Position numbers and translations under genes: made by a program. A model generated the notes under the pieces. The model saw nothing but the letters and a program-made list of their open reading frames with translations. It ran no database searches and was not told the DNA's origin. Shown here one piece after another: positions 27,593-35,200 of a DNA stretch of 64,000 nucleotides (positions within the stretch are counted from its first letter, which is position 1; each line of letters opens with the position of its first letter). Origin of the DNA: Cellulomonas sp. JZ18 (GTDB lineage: Bacteria; Actinomycetota; Actinomycetes; Actinomycetales; Cellulomonadaceae); the NCBI RefSeq assembly GCF_009720485.1, contig NZ_CP045245.1, forward strand, positions 3,224,001 to 3,288,000, read 5' to 3'.

Positions 27593-28887
27593 TCACTCGG
27601 GGACGGACGAGCGGAAGGCCAGGCGCGACCAGTCCGCGTCGAGCGTGCGCAGCACCGGCAGCGGGTCCGCGCCGGTCGCGATCGACTGCGCGTAGTTCTG
27701 CAGCGGGATCGACTGCGGGATGAGCTGGGACGCGCCGAGGTAGAACGCGGCGCGGTCGTAGTACTCCTTCAGCTCCACGAGCGTCGTGTTCGTCACCGGG
27801 GCCGCCCCTCGGTCACGCCGAAGCCGAGCGCCTGGGCGTTGTAGGCGTCGATGACGTCGGGCCGCATGAGGAACGCGAGGAACTCGCGCGCGGCCTCCTT
27901 CTTGCGCGACCCCTCGGGGATCCACAGGGCGAGGTCGATGTTGACGCGCACCTTGCGGTCGTCCGGGTCCTCGGTCATCGGCAGCGGGAACGCGCCGACG
28001 TCCAGGTCGGGGTTCGTCTTCGCGATCTCCGTCAGGGCCCACGGTCCCTGCAGGTACATGGCCGCCTCGCCGTTCGCGAACGCCAGGTTGCCGTCGCCGT
28101 AGCCGCGGCTGGCCGCGTCGGGGTTCGACCAGCCGACGAGCTGCGTCATGCGCTCGACGGGCTCGACGAACTGCTTCTGGAACGCGACCGGCGAGCCCGG
28201 CCCGACCTCGTCGCCCTGCTCCTTGAGCTCGGTGAAGAACTCGGTGGTGTCGAGCAGCCCGCCGACGGAGTAGTCGAAGTGCCCCTGCGCGATGGTCCAC
28301 GGGTCGCGGAACGTGCTGTAGATCGGGGTGACCCCGGCGGCGGTGAGCGTCTCGCACAGGGTGACGAACTCCGACCACGTCGTGGGCGGCTGCACGCCCT
28401 GCTGCGCGAAGATCTCCCGGTTGTAGAGCACAGCGGCCGCCATGAGCGAGTACGGGATGACGCTCGTGCGGCCGGGGTAGGTGGCGGTCACGTCGATGAG
28501 CGGCTGCAGGTCCTCCAGGACCCGGTCGGCCTCCGGCATGTCGGACAGGTCGCTGAGCACGCCGCGCTCGACGTACCGGGAGATCTCGAAGTTGTAGTTG
28601 AGGCACCCGAGGTCCGGCGGGGACTCGCGCACGAACGACCCCGCGAGGTTCGACGTCGCGTCGTGCCGCACGCGCACCGCCGACTGCTCGGAGTGGAACT
28701 GCTCGATGAGCTGGTCGAAGTAGCCGATGACCTCGGGCTTGGACTGGTAGAACGTGATCTCGGTGGCCCCCGACGCGGACCTGCCGGCGCACGACGAGAG
28801 CGCGAGCGTCGCGCCGGCGACCCCGAGTCCCTGCAGGAAGGTCCGGCGCGTGACGCCGGGCGCGACCGGAGGCGGGAGGGAGGGCAC
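27593..28887 (-). CDS. ABC sugar-binding lipoprotein (one frameshift near the C-terminus)
   Basis: Extracytoplasmic solute-binding protein of carbohydrate family 1, about 431 aa when repaired. The N-terminus TRRTFLQGLGVAGATLALSS then Cys33 combines a twin-arginine motif with a lipobox. The frame ends early at GVTEGRPR. One added G in the run at 27805-27808 restores GVTEGAAPVTNTTLVELKEY and the proper C-terminus ending at 27593, just before the permease gene. It heads the cassette and would deliver an alpha-glucoside to the two permeases. Two LacI-type operators lie upstream. Confidence 0.92.
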
Positions 28888-29011
28888 GTCGTCTCCTCGG
28901 GTGGTCGGCAGGGCCGACGGCCACGCGCCTGCGGGCGCCGGACGTCGGGGTCGCGCGACGTGCGCGCTGTGCGGATGACGACGTCGTCACCCGGGATCGG
29001 TCCACCTCGAG

Positions 29012-29027
29012 CCGGAAGCGTTTCCGG
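29012..29027. promoter_or_regulatory. LacI-family operator O1 of the sugar cassette
   Basis: CCGGAAGCGTTTCCGG, a 6-bp perfect dyad around GCGT, has the A-rich/CG-centred shape of LacI/GalR operators. It is 125 bp upstream of the binding-protein ATG and 100 bp from the divergent lacI-type gene. Confidence 0.7.
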
Positions 29028-29097
29028 ACGATTCACCCTCCCGCCGCTCCGAGGGGCTGTCAAGCCGAGAGCCCCGGGCCGGCCGGCGGCTCTCTCG

Positions 29098-29113
29098 GTG
29101 CAATCGCTTCCGG
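29098..29113. promoter_or_regulatory. LacI-family operator O2, at the regulator's own promoter
   Basis: Read on the minus strand it is CCGGAAGCGATTGCAC, sharing CCGGAAGCG with O1 but with a degenerate second half. It lies immediately upstream of the regulator's -10 hexamer, so it fits autorepression. Confidence 0.6.
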
Positions 29114-29115
29114 AC

Positions 29116-29121
29116 TACAGT
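29116..29121 (+). promoter_or_regulatory. -10 hexamer TACAGT of the leaderless regulator gene
   Basis: TACAGT is followed by six bases and the GTG start at 29128, with no Shine-Dalgarno, indicating a leaderless transcript starting at or beside the GTG. Confidence 0.5.
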
Positions 29122-29127
29122 CGACCG

Positions 29128-30156
29128 GTGGGCCTCGCGCACCTCAGCCTCGCCGACGTCGCCCGCCTCGCCGGCGTCTCCCCCGCCACCGCCTCCCGCG
29201 CGCTGAACTCCCGCCCGGAGGTGGCCGAGGCGACCCGCGCCCGCGTCCTGGCGGTCGCACGCGAGCACCACTACGTGGCGTCCCCCGAGGCGTCGGGCCT
29301 CGCCTCGCGGACCACCGGCCGGGTCGCCGTCGTCGTGCCGCACCTGTCCCGCTGGTTCTTCGGCGCGCTGCTCGAGGGGCTCGAGGCGCGGCTGCGGCGC
29401 GCCCGCCTCGACGTCCTGCTGTACCACGTGCCCACGCGCCGCGACCGGCACGACTTCTTCGAGCGGCTGCCCGCCCGGCGCAAGGTCGACGCGGTCGTCG
29501 TGCTGGCGTTCCCGGTCTCCGAGCACGAGCAGGCCCGGCTGGCCATGATGGGCGTCGGCATCGTCGCCGCCGGCGGCCAGGTGGCCGCCTTCCCCCACGT
29601 CTGCATCGACGACCACGCGGCCGCGCGGCAGGCCGTGGACCACCTGCTGTTCCTCGGCCACCGCCGCATCGCGATGATCGAGGCGGTGGACCCCGAGTCG
29701 GCGGAGTGGCGCGACGGCATGGGCCGCACCACCGGGTACCACGAGGCGCTCGCCGAGGCCGGGGTCGCGCCGGACCCCGACCTCGTCGTCACCGTGCCGT
29801 GGGGCGAGCAGCACGGCGCCGACGCCATGTCCCGGCTGCTCGGGCTGCGCGTGCCGCCCACCGCCGTGTACGCGCACTCCGACGAGGTCGCGGCCGGGGC
29901 GCTCGCGACGATCCGCCGCGCCGGGCTGCGCGTGCCGCAGGACGTCTCCGTGATCGGCATCGACGACCACCCGGTCGCCGCGCTGCTGGACCTGACGACG
30001 GTCGCCCAGCCGGTGCGCGAGCAGGGCGAGGCGGCGGGGCAGCTGGTGGTGGACCTCGTCGCCGGGCGCCAGGTGGCACCGGCGGCGCCCGTACCGACGC
30101 GGCTGGTCGTGCGGGGCAGCACGGGGCCACCGCGGCAGGCCGACGCCGGGCGCTGA
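29128..30156 (+). CDS. LacI-family transcriptional regulator of the alpha-glucoside cassette
   Basis: A 342-aa regulator. The N-terminal helix-turn-helix reads LADVARLAGVSPATASRALN, then the hinge RVAVVVPHLSRWFFG and a periplasmic-binding-protein-like sugar domain (GHRRIAMIEAVDPESAEWRD; DVSVIGIDDHPVAALLDLTT). It is divergent from the binding protein-permease-GH13 cassette with two matching operators between them, so it very likely represses that operon until an alpha-glucoside binds. GTG 29128 is placed by the leaderless promoter and HTH register. Confidence 0.92.
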   Translation: MGLAHLSLADVARLAGVSPATASRALNSRPEVAEATRARVLAVAREHHYVASPEASGLASRTTGRVAVVVPHLSRWFFGALLEGLEARLRRARLDVLLYHVPTRRDRHDFFERLPARRKVDAVVVLAFPVSEHEQARLAMMGVGIVAAGGQVAAFPHVCIDDHAAARQAVDHLLFLGHRRIAMIEAVDPESAEWRDGMGRTTGYHEALAEAGVAPDPDLVVTVPWGEQHGADAMSRLLGLRVPPTAVYAHSDEVAAGALATIRRAGLRVPQDVSVIGIDDHPVAALLDLTTVAQPVREQGEAAGQLVVDLVAGRQVAPAAPVPTRLVVRGSTGPPRQADAGR

Positions 30157-30193
30157 CGCCGGGCGCTGACGCCGGGCACTGACGACGGGCCCG
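30142..30193. repeat. Tandem 13-bp repeat at the regulator's 3' end
   Basis: Unit GACGCCGGGCGCT: two exact copies, a third with one change (GACGCCGGGCACT) and a partial fourth (GACGACGGG...). The first copy holds the last codons and stop of the LacI-type gene. As 13 is not a multiple of 3, each copy puts its TGA in a different frame, so readthrough in any frame is halted. Copy number may vary by slippage. Confidence 0.75.
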
Positions 30194-30217
30194 CCCGGTG
30201 GCGGCTCAGCGGGCCCG
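30186..30217. terminator. Candidate bidirectional terminator between lacI-type and tetR-type genes
   Basis: CGGGCCCGC and GCGGGCCCG, a perfect 9-bp stem with a 14-nt loop, between two convergent genes. It overlaps the last codons of the TetR gene. No T-run follows, as is common in high-GC actinobacteria. Confidence 0.4.
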
Positions 30218-30820
30218 ACCGCGCACCGTCGCGACGGCGTCCCACCACAGCGCCTCGAGGTCCTCGGTCGCGCCGCCGCGCAGCCACGTGTCGACGGCGA
30301 CGTCGAGGCACGCGAGCGCGGTGGCGACGAGCGCGCCGGCCCGGTGCCGCGCGGTGCCGGCGGCGACGCCGTCGGCCTCGAGCCGGCGGGCCAGCTCCGG
30401 CACGAGCACCGCCTGCCAGGCCAGCTGCTTCTCGAGCCGCTTGGCGTGCAGCGCCGGCTCCTCGTGCAGGAGACGCCCGAGCGCCACCTCCTCCGGGCGC
30501 GGGTCGCCGACGCTCGCGCGCAGCACCCGGAACGCCTCGGCGAGCGACTCCCACGGGTCCTCGCCCGCGGGGCGCGCCGCGAGCGCCGCGTGCAGCACCT
30601 GCCCGCGCTCGACCATGTCCCCGAGGACGACGTCCTCCTTGGTGGCGAAGTAGCGGAAGAACGAGCGGCGGGAGATGCCGGCGGCCGCGGCGATCTGGTC
30701 CACCGTCGTCGCGTCGAAGCCCTGCTCGAGGAAGAGGGTCGCGGCCGCCTGCGCGATCTCGCGGTGCACGGCGCGGCGGGTGCGCTCGCGCAGGCCGGGC
30801 GGGCGGGCGTCGCTGGTCAC
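30206..30820 (-). CDS. TetR-family transcriptional regulator
   Basis: A 204-aa protein. The HTH (ATTVDQIAAAAGISRRSFFRYF, about residues 37-58) is classic TetR, and the following KEDVVLGDMVERG and C-terminal helices form a ligand domain of the actinobacterial TetR_C type. It is divergent from a short-chain dehydrogenase with a shared 15-bp dyad between them. GTG 30820 follows TACCAT by six bases, so it appears leaderless. The ligand is unknown, probably a substrate or product of the dehydrogenase. Confidence 0.9.
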   Translation of the reverse strand: MTSDARPPGLRERTRRAVHREIAQAAATLFLEQGFDATTVDQIAAAAGISRRSFFRYFATKEDVVLGDMVERGQVLHAALAARPAGEDPWESLAEAFRVLRASVGDPRPEEVALGRLLHEEPALHAKRLEKQLAWQAVLVPELARRLEADGVAAGTARHRAGALVATALACLDVAVDTWLRGGATEDLEALWWDAVATVRGRAR

Positions 30821-30826
30821 GCGCCG

Positions 30827-30832
30827 ATGGTA
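30827..30832 (-). promoter_or_regulatory. -10 hexamer TACCAT of the tetR-type gene
   Basis: Read on the minus strand, TACCAT lies six bases before GTG 30820, a leaderless promoter layout. Confidence 0.5.
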
Positions 30833-30857
30833 CGGGGACGGCGGGCGATGCCAGACC

Positions 30858-30872
30858 TGGCACTAGGTGCCA
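30858..30872. promoter_or_regulatory. Operator dyad between tetR-type and SDR genes
   Basis: TGGCAC-TAG-GTGCCA, a perfect 6+6 dyad. It covers the expected -35 position of the SDR promoter (17 bp upstream of TACGGT at 30882-30887) and lies about 26 bp upstream of the regulator's -10, so one bound TetR dimer could control both directions. Confidence 0.7.
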
Positions 30873-30881
30873 TTTGCGGCG

Positions 30882-30887
30882 TACGGT
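30882..30887 (+). promoter_or_regulatory. -10 hexamer TACGGT of the SDR gene
   Basis: TACGGT ends six bases before ATG 30894 with no Shine-Dalgarno, so the mRNA is probably leaderless. This decides for ATG 30894 over an upstream GTG at 30867, which lies inside the operator. Confidence 0.55.
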
Positions 30888-30893
30888 GCCGAC

Positions 30894-31706
30894 ATGGGAG
30901 CCCTCGACCTTCGCCTGCAGACCACCCTCGTCACCGGCGCCAGCGCCGGCATCGGCGCCGCCCTGTCCCGCGCCCTCGCCGCACGCGGGTCCGACCTCGT
31001 CCTCGTCGCCCGCCGCGAGGAGCGCCTGCACACGCTCGCCGACGAGCTGCGCCGGACCCACGGCGTGCGCGTCGAGGTCGTCGCGGCCGACCTGTCGGCG
31101 CCGCGCCCGGGCCGGACGCTCGCCGCCGAGGTCGCACGTCGGGGCCTGCGCGTCACGAGCCTGGTGAACAACGCCGGGTTCGGGCTCGACGGGCCGTTCG
31201 CCGCCGAGGACCCCGACCGCCTGCAGCAGCTCGTCGCGGTGGACGTCGCGGCGGTGGTCGACGTCACGCGCGCCTTCCTGCCCGACCTCGTCGCGGCCGG
31301 CACCGGCGCCCTCGTCAACGTCACGAGCATGGCCGCGTACCAGCCGTCCCCGGGCATGGCCGCGTACGCCGCGAGCAAGGCGTTCGTGCTCAGCCTCACC
31401 GAGGCGCTGTGGTGGGAGACGCGCGGCACCGGGCTGCGCACGCTCGCGTTCGCGCCGAACCTGACCCGCACGGAGTTCTTCGACGAGATCGGCACCGAGG
31501 GCTACCGCGGCCGCTACCAGACGCCGGACGACGTCGCCGCCGCCCTGGTCCGCGCGCTCGAGAGCGGCCGCGACCCGGGCCCGAGCACGACCGCACGCCG
31601 CGGCGACCGCGCCCTCGTCGCGCTCGCACGCCTGCTCGGGCGGCGGACGGCGCTGCGGGCGATGGCGCGGATCTCCGGCGACCGCCTCCTGGGGGCGTCC
31701 ACCTGA
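30894..31706 (+). CDS. Short-chain dehydrogenase/reductase
   Basis: A 270-aa NAD(P)-dependent SDR. TGASAGIGAALSRALA is the glycine-rich cofactor motif, NNAG the structural motif, and the catalytic Ser (NVTSMAAYQ) and YAASK with Tyr/Lys are intact. The Arg-rich segment after the first beta-alpha-beta unit (ARREERL) suggests NADPH. Substrate unknown. Probably controlled by the divergent TetR. Confidence 0.92.
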   Translation: MGALDLRLQTTLVTGASAGIGAALSRALAARGSDLVLVARREERLHTLADELRRTHGVRVEVVAADLSAPRPGRTLAAEVARRGLRVTSLVNNAGFGLDGPFAAEDPDRLQQLVAVDVAAVVDVTRAFLPDLVAAGTGALVNVTSMAAYQPSPGMAAYAASKAFVLSLTEALWWETRGTGLRTLAFAPNLTRTEFFDEIGTEGYRGRYQTPDDVAAALVRALESGRDPGPSTTARRGDRALVALARLLGRRTALRAMARISGDRLLGAST

Positions 31707-31718
31707 GCCACGGTCACG

Positions 31719-32507
31719 TCACGAGGCGGCGAGCAGCACCAGCACGCCCATCTGCGCGTCGAGCAGCAGGTGCACCACCAGCAGGTACGGCAGCAGGGAC
31801 GGCCGCCGGCGCAGGACCACGGCGAGCAGCAGCGTGAACGGCAGGAACATCAGCGCACGCCAGACGAGGAACCGCGCGTCGAGCAGGAGCGGGAGCGTGA
31901 CGTGCTGGAGCGCGTGCAGCAGCGCGGGCGCCGCGACGACGACGGCCGTCCCCCGGCCGAGGGCCGCCAGTCGCGGCTGCACGTACGCGTAGTAGGTCGG
32001 CAGCTCCGCGAGCGCCGTCGTCACGGGGAACAGCACGGCCGAGGTGACCGCGGCCGCGAGCGGGAGGGGGCGCACGAGCAGGTCGAGCGAGACCTGCGGG
32101 TCACCCCAGAGCAGCGTCGCCAGGCCCATGTTCGGGCCGGCCGCGAGCGCGGCGCCGGCGAGCGTGACGAGCAGCGCGGCGGGCACGTCCCGGCGCACGC
32201 GCGCGCGGTCGGGCCGGTAGAGGTCGCGCAGCGACGCCCCCTCCGCCCGCATCCGGCGCGCCAGCAGCGTCAGCGTGAGGACGTTCGCCGCGGTCGCCGT
32301 CAGCGGCCACCAGGCCGCCGAGTCCGCCCACGGCGACACCGAGCCGCCCGCCGCGAGCAGGAGCGCGACGACGGCCTGCGCGGCCGCGAACGCGACGAGG
32401 CGCAGGAGGAGCATCGTGAGGACCTGACGGCCGGACGGCGCACCACCGAGCTGAGGTGCGGCGTCGACGCCGGGCGAGGCGGGAACGGTCACGGGGGCCG
32501 ACGACAT
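31719..32507 (-). CDS. CPBP-family-like membrane protein (degenerate)
   Basis: A 262-aa protein with about seven hydrophobic segments. It has the layout of CAAX-protease/bacteriocin-processing (CPBP, Abi) proteins: a first motif region TTALAELPTYYAYVQPRL, a second ALLHALQHV and a third VVHLLLDAQ. The first motif lacks the double Glu (EExxxR) needed for catalysis, so protease activity is doubtful. GAGGACCTCCGC precedes the ATG. An 18-bp palindrome lies 50 bp upstream. Ends converge with the SDR gene 12 bp away. Confidence 0.6.
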   Translation of the reverse strand: MSSAPVTVPASPGVDAAPQLGGAPSGRQVLTMLLLRLVAFAAAQAVVALLLAAGGSVSPWADSAAWWPLTATAANVLTLTLLARRMRAEGASLRDLYRPDRARVRRDVPAALLVTLAGAALAAGPNMGLATLLWGDPQVSLDLLVRPLPLAAAVTSAVLFPVTTALAELPTYYAYVQPRLAALGRGTAVVVAAPALLHALQHVTLPLLLDARFLVWRALMFLPFTLLLAVVLRRRPSLLPYLLVVHLLLDAQMGVLVLLAAS

Positions 32508-32557
32508 GCGGAGGTCCTCTCGGGTGCGCGTGCTCTGCTCGCGCCGGTCCGGCGCGA

Positions 32558-32575
32558 TATCTTCCGCGGAAGATA
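32558..32575. promoter_or_regulatory. Perfect 18-bp palindrome upstream of the CPBP-like gene
   Basis: TATCTTCCGCGGAAGATA, fully self-complementary, 50 bp upstream of the CPBP-like ATG. Its AT-rich ends stand out in this GC-rich DNA. It is a strong candidate operator (PadR- or TetR-type in form), but no regulator gene of that kind is adjacent. Confidence 0.65.
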
Positions 32576-32786
32576 CCGCGCGGCACGGCCACGCGGAGCC
32601 GCACGTGCCCCGGACGGCCCAACGCCCTGCCGGGCGCGCGGTCGTCCGCGCCGCCCCGGTCCCGGCAGGCACGACGTCCCCTGCGGCAGGATCCCGGACG
32701 GTCCGGCCGGGGCACGCCCGGGACGCGCCGGGGCGCCCCGCTCCGACGACCGACCTCCGGTGCGGGGCGCCCCGTGCGGGCCGGCC

Positions 32787-32951
32787 TCAGGGGCGCGCGG
32801 GCGGCCGCGACGAGCCGCCGCCGCGGTGCGTGACCTTGCTCAGCAGCTCCTTGGCCTTGCGCTGGTTCTCCGGCTTCGCCATCTCGCGCTTCGCGATCTG
32901 GGCCGCCTTGAGGGCGAGCCCGCTCTTCATCGCCTTGCCCAGGAATCCCAT
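32787..32951 (-). CDS. Small basic helical protein, function unknown
   Basis: A 54-aa protein, very Lys/Arg-rich and predicted mostly helical (MKSGLALKAAQIAKREMAKP, then ENQRKAKELLSKV) with a disordered Gly/Ser/Pro end. GAGGAGG seven bases before the ATG is a strong ribosome-binding site, which supports it as a real gene. No family recognised. Confidence 0.6.
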   Translation of the reverse strand: MGFLGKAMKSGLALKAAQIAKREMAKPENQRKAKELLSKVTHRGGGSSRPPARP

Positions 32952-33022
32952 GTGTGCCTCCTCGTCGGCGGGTGCGACGACGGTACGTCGGGTCGGGCGC
33001 GGGCGCGCGGCGGGGACGGCGG

Positions 33023-34114
33023 TCACGCGTCCCGGCCGAGCTCGGCCCTCGGGTGCCAGTCGGCCGGGACCTCGTCCGTGAGCGCCGTCGTCGCGAGCGC
33101 CTCGCCGAGCACCGGCGCCTGCTTGAACAGGTTGTGCCCGGCGACGGCCGTGACGCCGTCCGCGCTCCAGATGCCGACGCCGTCGTCGCCCCACGGCAGC
33201 GCGGTGACCCAGCAGTGCACGTGGTCGACCGGCTCGGGCCGCAGCCCCGGCAGCGCCCGCCGGACGTAGGCGACGGTGCGGTCGGCGAGCGCGGCGAGCT
33301 CGTCAGGACGCGCGACGGCGCCCCCCGGCTCGGCCGGTACGTGCCCGCTCAGGCCCACCGCGAGGTGGCGTGACCCCGGGTACGGCGACGCGTACACGCC
33401 GCTCTCGCCGAACCGCCCGCTGCCGTCCTGGAACGTCGGCAGCGGCCCGTCGGCGCCGTCCGCACGCTCGAACGTCAGCCGGACGTGCGCGCCGAGCTCG
33501 ACGGGGACCTGCGTGCCGAGCGCGCCGGCGAGCGCGGCCGTGCCGCGTCCCGCGCACAGCACGACGTGGTCGTACACGTGCACGCCGGTCCCGGTGCGGA
33601 CCTCGACGGAGCCGTCGTCGCGGCGGCGCACCGCGAGCACGTGGTCGGCGACGAGGGCGTCCGCGAGCCGGGCCGTCAGGGCCCCGACCGCGGCGCGCGT
33701 GCCGATCGCGCCGCCGTGGACGTCGAGCATCGCCGGCCCGTCGTACGCGGCGAGGACGGGGAGCCGCTCGCGCAGCTCGTCGCGCGTGAGCGGCCGCGCG
33801 GGCGCGTCCGGGAACTGCGCGAGCGTCGCGAGCTTGTCGGCCACGCCGTCGCCGATCACCACCGCGCCGTCGGGGGCGACGAGCTCCACGCCCAGCTCGT
33901 CCTCCCACTCGCGCCACAGCGCGCGGCTGCGCACGACCTGCGCCACGAGGCGCGGGTCGGCGTGCGCGTGCCGGAAGATGCGACCCTGCCCGGCCGACTG
34001 GCCGCCGCCCGGCGGCCCGGACTCGAGCACCGTGACCTGCGCACCGCGGCGCTGCAGCGCGAAGGCGGTGGACAGGCCGATGATCCCGGCACCGACGACT
34101 GCGACTCGTGGCAT
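33023..34114 (-). CDS. FAD-dependent amine/amino-acid oxidase (monomeric sarcosine oxidase-like)
   Basis: A 363-aa flavoenzyme of the DAO family. VAVVGAGIIGLSTAFALQRR is the dinucleotide-binding fold, and GGGQSAGQGRIFRHAHAD matches the second flavin-contact region of sarcosine oxidase/MTOX. VHCWVTALPWGDDGVGIW contains a Cys at the site that binds FAD covalently in monomeric sarcosine oxidase. Substrate likely an N-methyl or secondary amino acid; not resolved. ATG 34114 begins directly at the Rossmann strand. Confidence 0.85.
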   Translation of the reverse strand: MPRVAVVGAGIIGLSTAFALQRRGAQVTVLESGPPGGGQSAGQGRIFRHAHADPRLVAQVVRSRALWREWEDELGVELVAPDGAVVIGDGVADKLATLAQFPDAPARPLTRDELRERLPVLAAYDGPAMLDVHGGAIGTRAAVGALTARLADALVADHVLAVRRRDDGSVEVRTGTGVHVYDHVVLCAGRGTAALAGALGTQVPVELGAHVRLTFERADGADGPLPTFQDGSGRFGESGVYASPYPGSRHLAVGLSGHVPAEPGGAVARPDELAALADRTVAYVRRALPGLRPEPVDHVHCWVTALPWGDDGVGIWSADGVTAVAGHNLFKQAPVLGEALATTALTDEVPADWHPRAELGRDA

Positions 34115-34161
34115 GTGGTCAGCCCACCACGGACCCGGGTGAGCCGCCCGCGGTCGTCGTC

Positions 34162-35148
34162 CTAGCCGAGCAGCCGCGCCAGCGCGGCGTCGGACGCCGC
34201 GAGCGCCGACCGGTCGTACGTGCTGCCCGCGGCCACGAGCTCGGCGGCCCCGGTGCGCTCGAGCAGCTCCGCCAGCCGCGCCTCGACGTGCGCCGGCGAG
34301 CCCGCGACGGCCGCCGCCGCGGTCTCGTCGAGGTACTGCTGCTGCCGCGCCGTGCGCCGTGCGGCGCGCACGGCGGCGACCGGCTCCAGCGGCGGGAACT
34401 CCCCGGTGGTCCGGCTCAGCGCCATCGCCCACGCCTCCGGCAGGAGCAGGTCGGCCGCCTCGGCGTCGGTGTCGGCGACGAGCACGTCGAGGCTGATCGC
34501 GACCCACGGCTCCGCGAGCTGCGCCGAGGGGCGGAAGTCGCGTCGGTACCCCGCGAGCGCCGCGAGTCCCGGCTCCGGGTCGCCCGCGACGCCGAGGACC
34601 GGCCCGCCGACGACCACGGGCAGGCCGAGCTCGGCCGCGACCTGCAGGCCGCGGCCGGTCGCGAGGACGTACATCGGCACGGGCGCCACCGGCTGCGGCC
34701 GCAGCGTGATCTCCGCGGTCCCGTCCAGGTAGGCGCGCAGCTCGGCGAGGTCGGCGGCGAAGTCCCGGTCCACCTGGCGCAGGGCGCGACGGACCGGCGC
34801 GGTGAACCCGGGCGAGCGCCCGAGGCCGAGGTCGACCCGACCCGGCGCGAAGGCGGCCAGCGTCGTGAACTGCTCGGCCACCACCAGCGGCTGGTGGTGC
34901 GGCAGCATCACGCCGGCGGACCCGATCCGGATCCTCGTCGTCGCCCCGGCGACCGCCGCCAGCAGCACGGCCGGCGCCGACCCCGCGACACCGGGCACGC
35001 CGTGGTGCTCGGCCACCCAGAACCGGTCGTAGCCGAGCCCTTCCACGCGGGACGCGCGGGCGACCGTGCCGCGCAGCGCCGCGGCGTCGTCCTCCCCCGC
35101 GCGCGTGCGCGACCGGTCGAGCAGGGAGAGGCGCGGCTGGTCGGTCAC
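34162..35148 (-). CDS. LLM-class flavin-dependent oxidoreductase
   Basis: A 328-aa luciferase-like monooxygenase of the MsnO8-type subgroup. Characteristic stretches are YDRFWVAEHHGVPGVAGSAP and GVMLPHHQPLVVAEQFTTLA, then GRVDLGLGRSPGF. It would use FMNH2 from a separate reductase; substrate unknown. It lies downstream of the SNF2 gene and is separated from it by a hairpin, so it probably has its own promoter. Confidence 0.9.
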   Translation of the reverse strand: MTDQPRLSLLDRSRTRAGEDDAAALRGTVARASRVEGLGYDRFWVAEHHGVPGVAGSAPAVLLAAVAGATTRIRIGSAGVMLPHHQPLVVAEQFTTLAAFAPGRVDLGLGRSPGFTAPVRRALRQVDRDFAADLAELRAYLDGTAEITLRPQPVAPVPMYVLATGRGLQVAAELGLPVVVGGPVLGVAGDPEPGLAALAGYRRDFRPSAQLAEPWVAISLDVLVADTDAEAADLLLPEAWAMALSRTTGEFPPLEPVAAVRAARRTARQQQYLDETAAAAVAGSPAHVEARLAELLERTGAAELVAAGSTYDRSALAASDAALARLLG

Positions 35149-35168
35149 GCCACGTGCAGCGTCGCGGA

Positions 35169-35189
35169 CCCGGCGGATCTTCCGCCGGG
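35169..35189 (-). terminator. Terminator hairpin after the SNF2 gene
   Basis: CCCGGCGGA-TCT-TCCGCCGGG, a 9-bp perfect stem with a 3-nt loop, just past the SNF2 stop and before the LLM start. Confidence 0.6.
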
Positions 35190-35200
35190 CCCGGTCGGCG

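Noticed and set aside
27569..27596. GTG 27596, overlapping the binding-protein stop, as start of the MalF-like permease
   Set aside because: Rare codons and odd composition in that frame; ATG 27568 has a better ribosome site and normal codons in the other frame.
30867..30893. Upstream GTG start for the SDR
   Set aside because: It lies inside the operator and upstream of the -10 hexamer.
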